Source of the DNA: Polytrichum commune
Taxonomy: Eukaryota; Streptophyta; Polytrichopsida; Polytrichales; Polytrichaceae
Reading direction: 5' to 3'
Length of the DNA stretch: 26,522 bases
Assembly: GCA_950295325.1 (NCBI GenBank)
Contig: CATNTY010000057.1
Coordinates: 1 to 26,522, forward strand
Shown in pieces: positions 21,163-26,522 of this stretch. The notes beneath the pieces are model-generated. The model searched no databases, had not been told where the DNA came from, and was given only the letters and a program-made list of their open reading frames with translations. The position numbers were made by a program, and so were the translations under genes. How positions within the stretch are numbered: the first letter of the stretch is position 1; each line of letters starts with the position of its first letter.

Positions 21163-22049
21163 TCCATAAGAATCGATCGACCCTCACTTGACCACACATA
21201 ATCCTAGCAATTCCCCTCTTAATATTTTCACTTGTCTTGGTGTGGTTATAATTTTTTTAGGAGGTGAGGAAAAGAACCTGCAAGCCCACTTAGGTGAAAG
21301 AATCCCAATAGGGGATAGGCATGTTCATGTTAATTTTTTGGTTAAGTCGGAGCATCACCTCCGCACCTTCCCGCAAATTAACACTCACCACAATACCGAT
21401 TGTGAGGGGGTGACCTTCCGAGTAGATTATGTTAAAAGTCGAGGCTTCACCCTTCAACTTCTCACACCATCCACAATTTGGGAATTACCCTCTACAACGG
21501 ATAACAACAATCACGAGTACAAAAGGCATTCCTTAATTAGTTAATGAGTTCACTTTGAAGAAATAAACATACCTTGAGCAATCGCATCCCCCTGTGAGTT
21601 AGCACTCCCCTCAATCGTGACTCAATGTAACAACACCATAAACTTTGTGAAATATTAATTTAATCTAGAGCATGAAATGACAACTCCCAAAACTTTGAGA
21701 CTCACCCCGAGGTGAGTGTCAAAGTTCAATGTCCTAAGGTGAATTTACCCTCTAATGTTTTAATGAGCTACTCGGTTATAGGTTCCTTTTAAGTTCTTAG
21801 CAAATTCCCAAAAAGGTTGAGGACGTACCTTCGCCGCGCTCCTTCCTAAAAAATGAATTTGCGTAATTGACAATGCAATTCATTCCAAGGAATAGTTGAA
21901 ATACAATGAATTCAAATGTAACCCAAAGAGAGAATACTTACCGAGTTTCGGGTGCTCCTTCCCTTCTCTCAAGTTTGTGTCTCCAATTTTTCCTAGTTGC
22001 CTCCAAGTCTCCTAGTCGCCTCCAAGTCTTGTAACTACCTTCCGCTTCG
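21163..22049 (-). other. Gypsy 5' leader
   Basis: This non-coding leader lies between the primer-binding-site candidate and the gag start. It contains a strong splice-donor-like ACTCG|GTAAGT at 21941-21936 (minus strand). A possible acceptor, TTGCAG, ends at 21278, so a leader intron of about 660 bp is conceivable. A 17-18-bp unit, ACTTGGAGGCRACTAGGA in the gag sense, is tandemly repeated near 21991-22030. Confidence 0.5.
21991..22030. repeat. Short tandem repeat in the gypsy leader
   Basis: Two adjacent copies of CCTAGTYGCCTCCAAGTCT on the plus strand, differing at one base. They lie about 40-80 bp inside the 5' LTR, in the region where retroelements often carry packaging or dimerisation signals; such a role here is a guess. 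Confidence 0.7.
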
Positions 22050-22067
22050 CTCCCGGCAGACGCACCA
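22050..22067 (-). other. Candidate primer-binding site (gag sense)
   Basis: In the gag direction the 5' LTR ends CTCACA, then TAAT, then TGGTGCGTCTGCCGGGAG. A TGG start a few bases past the LTR is the hallmark of a site pairing with the CCA end of a tRNA. The sequence is close to, but not a clean match for, the plant tRNA ends I can recall; tRNA-Gly(GCC)-like and tRNA-Asp-like ends both match partly. The primer is therefore left open. Confidence 0.65.
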
Positions 22068-22071
22068 ATTA

Positions 22072-22132
22072 TGTGAGGCCAAACCCCCCACCCTTAAGCG
22101 TCCGTAGTCCGAGTAGTGGGTTTGGGCTCACA
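22072..22132. repeat. LTR-end hairpin (right copy)
   Basis: Same stem-loop as at 12686-12746, with arms 22072-22091 and 22116-22132. This is the copy that adjoins the primer-binding-site candidate and would fold at the U5/leader boundary of the genomic RNA. Confidence 0.8.
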
Positions 22133-22766
22133 TTCCTCCGCGGTATTGGATTTGGACTTGGATGAGTCCATAGTGCAAGGTTCACCCTTCAAGTGGTCTT
22201 GGATTTAACTGGAATTTCACTTTTAACAACTCAATGTACAATTTCAATACGTATGTGGAGAATGCACAAGTTAACTATGTTATTTTAACCTCCTTATGCT
22301 CGGGTGCTATTTTGTCTTTGTTTGCTTCTAACGTCCATCCGGCCGCTTTAGCTACACAAGCCCTTAAGGATATCCCTCTCCTAAATGGAGTCCGTGCCGT
22401 TGACTCTATACTACCACTTGAACTATCACTTGTGTATTCCGTATCGCTACTATAAGAGGTCTCACTTGGTGTCTCCATACCGTATATAAGCCTTTAAGTA
22501 TTAAGAAATACTTATGTGACTTATGTCAATCTCTCCCTCGCACCTTTGGTCTTTGCTTCCTTTGTCTTGCCATCGCGAGAGTGCTCCACATTCTCCATTA
22601 ATTTGTGCACGTGGTTTATTTTTAAAGAGAGGATGCAAGTGTTAAAAAAAACACTATTCTCTATAGTCAATCTCAAATACATTTACTTGTGAAAGCCACC
22701 ATAACACTAACTAGCATAATGTAACTAACTACTTGTCTATGAGCTAATTAGGTAGGCTATCTACTA

Positions 22767-23036
22767 AGCTCCTTCATGAACCCATCTCTTTACTTTCTAA
22801 TTACATAAACCTAGCTCCTTCATAAACCCAGCTTCTTAGCTTCTAACTAAACAAACCCAGCTCCTTCATAAACCCAGCTCCTTCATAAACCCAGCTCCTT
22901 AGCTTCTAACTAAACAAACCCAGGTCCTTCATAAACCCAGCTCTTTACTTTCTAACTAAACAAACCCAGCTCCTTCATAAACCCAGCTCTTTACTTTCTA
23001 ACTAAACAAACCCAGCTCCTTCATGAACCCACAACT
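22767..23036. repeat. 46-bp minisatellite in right LTR
   Basis: This is the counterpart of 13381-13650 with the same unit number and spacing, and A instead of G at 22887. Equal copy number in both LTRs agrees with a very recent insertion. Confidence 0.9.
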
Positions 23037-24151
23037 TTGTAGTTGTAATCCCCAACTACCTCACTAATTATTCAAGCCCTTAACTAATCTTCCTACCTAA
23101 TTTCCCTAATTCTACTAACAACCCCTTTCTAATCACACAATTCTTCTCTAATCCTAAAATCCTAAAATCCTAGAGAGGAGAGGGGGAGAGAGAATTTCCT
23201 AACTTCATTAAGACTAACTAATCCACACAAGTATATTTTTGCACTCATCACAACATCAAGTGCTCAACTCTTAAACATGGAACTTGCAACCACGTGTATT
23301 CAAAACATGAACTTTAAGTACCACAAATTGGAATCATGAATTAACTTTAAAATCCTTCACGTCAACACTGATTCTACCAAGAGGTCAAGCCCTCTTCAAG
23401 GCTAACAAACCTTGGCTCTCAAACTAAAAACTAAGCACACACATGTGCTCCAATATGGCTTCCCACACCCACACTTATAACTCGTGGGGTGCCTTGGAGC
23501 ACAAAGGAAAGAGAGGATGAATGAGGGAAGAATGAGGGATCATATAGTAAGCTTGAGGGGGTGAGCACCCTCAAGGCTCACGATAAGCCCTTGAGATTTC
23601 CTCCTACTTAGTAGGCGCCAATCCTATCTTCTAAGCCTTCCTCCCTCAAATGATCAACAAGGATCCTAATTCGAACATTTAACTAGCCTTGGCTTTCTAC
23701 CTACCACACTTTACCAAACTTGGGATGCTTCAACCCAAACTTAGCCTCCTTCGCTTTCCGCCGCCATAACTTTCTCCCCTTACTTTCCCAAATCGTCGCT
23801 CACCACTTAATTCAAACCACGATGCTTAACTCGTGATTTGATTGGTGCTTTGAGAATTTGCTTATCCTCCACCTTGCATTCTTCCTTGGGCCTTCCCCAT
23901 TAAGTGGCCATGATGAGGTGGTCCACTTGTGCGCTCCATGTGATCCTCCATTCATCCCAATTCGAATGCACTTGCCTCTTGAGTCACTTTGGTTGTCTCC
24001 ATCCATTTGTACTAGCCTACTCACTAACTACTCAATCCAAGTTCTCCTTACCTATCCTCATTCACTCAAATCCTTCCGAAGGTAAAAACACAATAACAAC
24101 TCACATCCTAGCCTCTTACAACATGGTACTTCTAAGACTAACATTTCACTC

Positions 24152-24159
24152 TTTTTATA
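24152..24159 (-). promoter_or_regulatory. TATA-like box in gag sense (5' LTR)
   Basis: TATAAAAA on the minus strand, the copy of 14766-14773 in the LTR upstream of gag-pol. Its position would give an untranslated R-U5 plus leader of about 3 kb before splicing. Confidence 0.4.
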
Positions 24160-24247
24160 TTTTTGTGAAGTAACATGCTACTTCAAAATGCATCAACTAA
24201 CGTTTCAAGGGTCTAAGACTAAATGTGGGCACCCTTTTGGGCTCACA

Positions 24248-24252
24248 CCACA
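24248..24252. repeat. Target-site duplication (right copy), CCACA
   Basis: Matches 12681-12685 exactly and marks the outer boundary of the 5' LTR. Confidence 0.95.
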
Positions 24253-26522
24253 CCTCCATCTTTACACACTATTATATTTCCAAACATCTATGTGTAATAG
24301 AACTCACGGTGGCGGCGAGTAGAAAAATTCCACTTGGAAATTTGTTTTTAAATGAACATGTTACCAAACCAACATTCTAGATAAAATTTAATTCCAAAAT
24401 GAAACAAAACCAATGTTGTTTAAAATAAGAATTTAACATATTGGTAGGAAATGCCATATACAACAACAATCTCCATACTCAAACACTATCCAACTGGGTA
24501 CTTGAATGCACATGTCACAACCCACTATGGCAATGCCTAGCAAAACTAAGACTGGACATACTATGCATACTTGGAGCACCCAATTAAACTCTAGCGCCAA
24601 TGCTCCCATCCCCAACCCTCACACCACAATTCATAAAGTTCACCTATTGTCGTGATAGATACCTAAAACATGCCATCACAAACAACCACACCAAATACAA
24701 CCTATTCATAACAACACCAAAACAAAAAAGAATGGAAAGTAAACCCCCTTACCACTATTATGGTGGGAGTAAGAGGGGCCATCCATGTTCAATCCATCAA
24801 AAAAATATACGCCCTCATAATAAATAAAAATATTGCAAAATAATGTCAAACACCTTATAAAAATCCTACATTAAAATCCTATCAAATACCTCACCTACCT
24901 TATACTAAACAAAAGAAAATTAGACAACAAACAAACACCTATTAGCCTTCTTCCCCCCCCCCCCCCCCCCCTAACCACCCCTTTCACCCCTACCTTAGTA
25001 CCTTGGATAAATAAGCCCTCCTTACAAGAGAACAACCCTTCACCCTATAATGCATCATGGATAGCCATAATCAATACTCAACTAATGGGTTCACATTCAT
25101 GTTGGTGCTAGAACTTGTTTTTATTATTGTTAATGATAATTCTTAAAAAATAAAACCCTTGCATATGTGCAACAGGATGAGATGGCTAGACCCCACCAAT
25201 TCCAGCCATTCGGAGACCGGTGGATTAAAATGGAGACATGGAGGAACATGTTAAAGTTATCCATAATTTATATGCATGGGTACAACATGCTAGGGTGGCA
25301 CATGTTTAAGCTGGTTTGTATACAACAGAGCTCATGGTGGTGGGAGTTTATGAAAGATGGAAACATGTCCAAGTAGCTTTTTGAAGAAAAAGGGTCACGT
25401 GCCAAAAGTTCTTCCCCAAAACATTGACATGACAAAGGAAGAGATAACAAATGTGGAAAGGTGGCAAACTACAAATGCAAAAGGTGAGCATGATGGAGAA
25501 AAGTAGGGGAAGGTGGTGGCCATGGAGCTAAGGTGGCGACATGGCAATAGGAAAAGGAGGATAATATATTTAAAATTAAAAAAAATCTTTCTTAAAGTGC
25601 TCTATGGGGGCATGATCATAGGTCATAGGGGGCTTATGAGTATAGAAGGTAGAGCATTATATTGGTCGTAGTCAATAGAAATATAATGAAAGAGGCATGA
25701 GGAAGAATAAGGTTAGAATACGGCTACAATGGTAGTCCAAAGAGGGATAAGAGTGATCCCATATTGTTTGTATGAACCAATGAAAAGAAGAAAAGCGACA
25801 AAAGGCAAAGCAAGAAGAGCATGAGATCATCTCACTCCAAGCATTGTTCATATGCCTTTGTGTATGTTTATATGCTTGTGCAATCTTATCTCTAGTCTTA
25901 TCGATATCCAATAATGAGCATGAGCATACATGCTTATGCCAGGTACGCACATGCATGGGCATATTGTTGCATGATTGCATGGGTGTATGGGGTTGGATTC
26001 ATCTAGGATAATATACTCTATACACATGTGAAAAAGTCCCATATGACATAGTCCAAGCTAGTTCATACAACTTATTTAACACTATGTGGACAATCCACCG
26101 TAGACACCTCATACAAATGCGTCAATTCAATATTATCACTACTTTTTTTCCTTGCACTTTACTAGATGAATATAATCCACCATTTGTTCTAGACAAGCTC
26201 CTATCCTTCCATATGATGTAGGTTGTAGCTTTATCCCCACCTACTAAGTTCTAGATGCTCCTCTTGCTCTAAACCCCTTGTATACCCTTACTTTGCACCT
26301 CCACTCATTGGTGCTAAAGCCCACTCCAATGACCATCTTTCTATTAATAACCTTATGTTACAACCTCCTAGATTATACTCCACGCCTCCACACATATCTC
26401 AAACACCTGCCTCACATTTATCACTGCCTCCATGCCTAGAATCCATTGCCCTCCCCCAAAGGACCATGCCGCACCCCCCACTCTCAATGGTAAGAGCACG
26501 GGGAGGTCATTTAGTGCATTTT
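24253..26522. other. AT-rich flank without recognisable genes
   Basis: This is the continuation of the pre-insertion sequence beyond the gypsy element. It holds a 19-C homopolymer at 24953-24971. Open frames are short and of low-complexity or random composition on both strands. I see no RNA gene, transposase or LTR signature. Confidence 0.5.
24953..24971. repeat. C homopolymer, 19 bases
   Basis: An uninterrupted run of C following CTTCTT on the plus strand. It is the longest of three C-runs in the window (the others are near 10471 and 11731). Run length may be unreliable because of sequencing error. Confidence 0.85.

Larger units (their letters stand above)
12686..24247 (-). mobile_element. 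Full-length, very young Ty3/gypsy LTR retrotransposon
   Basis: The element is 11,562 bp with direct LTRs 12686-14861 and 22072-24247 (2,176 bp each), a 7,210-bp internal region, TG..CA ends (TGTGAG..CTCACA) and a CCACA target duplication. It is read on the minus strand: 5' LTR at the right, primer-binding-site candidate, 909-bp leader, gag-pol 21162-14923, then 3' LTR only 61 bp later. The domain order protease, RT, RNase H, integrase is that of Ty3/gypsy. FVDDFS in RT, the DHMAIKYL and ADHLSRL blocks in RNase H, and the lack of a chromodomain point to the Athila/Tat side rather than the chromoviruses (inference). By eye the LTRs differ at one base, and the frame is uninterrupted, so the element could be autonomous and active. 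Confidence 0.97.
22072..24247 (-). repeat. 5' LTR (right copy) of the gypsy element
   Basis: This is the partner of 12686-14861 at a constant offset of 9,386 bp. In the gag sense it begins at 24247 (TGTGAGCCCAAA) and ends at 22072 (CCTCACA). It should carry the promoter for gag-pol. TATAAAAA lies on the minus strand at 24159-24152, 88 bp into the LTR, implying a short U3 and a transcribed R-U5 of about 2 kb. This promoter assignment is inference. Confidence 0.96.

Noticed and set aside
21188-21544. 118-codon plus-strand frame in the gypsy leader
   Set aside because: It is antisense to the leader, with no domain, no plausible promoter and no relatives that I recognise.
25672-25980. 102-codon minus-strand frame in the right flank
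   Set aside because: Composition looks random (many Cys, His and Met), with no motif and no supporting context.

Overview
This is a stretch of land-plant nuclear DNA. It holds the 3' two thirds of one conserved gene, followed by about 22 kb dominated by transposable elements. The plant assignment rests on a spliced alpha-SNAP gene with a plant-type C-terminus and on a large Ty3/gypsy element whose RT/RNase H look like the Athila/Tat side of plant gypsy elements. The two Tc1-type (DD34E) relics and the animal-like LINE would be unusual in a flowering plant. I therefore lean towards a fern, other seedless plant or gymnosperm, but this is inference and no species marker is visible.

Layout. (1) 126-3907, plus strand: seven exons of an alpha-SNAP gene with conserved splice sites, no stop and no frameshift. 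The N-terminal exons lie outside the window. (2) 4356-5716: a complete but dead Tc1-like transposon with 23-bp terminal inverted repeats and a TA target duplication, about 450 bp past the SNAP stop codon. (3) 6034-6130: a possible first coding exon of an unidentified gene. (4) 7053-9776: a decayed LINE (endonuclease remnant, reverse transcriptase with YVDD, C-terminal CCHC finger). (5) 10031-11044, minus strand: a second, different Tc1-like transposase relic, followed by unassigned sequence to 12680. (6) 12681-24252: an 11,562-bp Ty3/gypsy LTR retrotransposon with its CCACA target duplication, two 2,176-bp LTRs and one uninterrupted 2,079-codon gag-pol frame on the minus strand. (7) 24253-26522: AT-rich DNA with no gene I can recognise.

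The gypsy element is the centrepiece. By eye its LTRs differ at a single base, gag-pol has no stop, and all catalytic residues I looked for are present, so it inserted very recently and may still be active. Its internal ends are odd. Both inner LTR junctions read CTCACA-TAAT-TGG in opposite directions, each followed by a G-rich, primer-binding-site-like stretch and a GTAAGT splice-donor-like motif. There is no polypurine tract where one is expected next to the 3' LTR. The LTR also carries a hairpin at its U5 end containing a second copy of the LTR terminus, and a 46-bp minisatellite. These are the features most deserving a second look.

The parts do not form a pathway. The window is one housekeeping gene beside layered insertions of very different age: an almost new gypsy element next to old, broken Tc1 and LINE copies.
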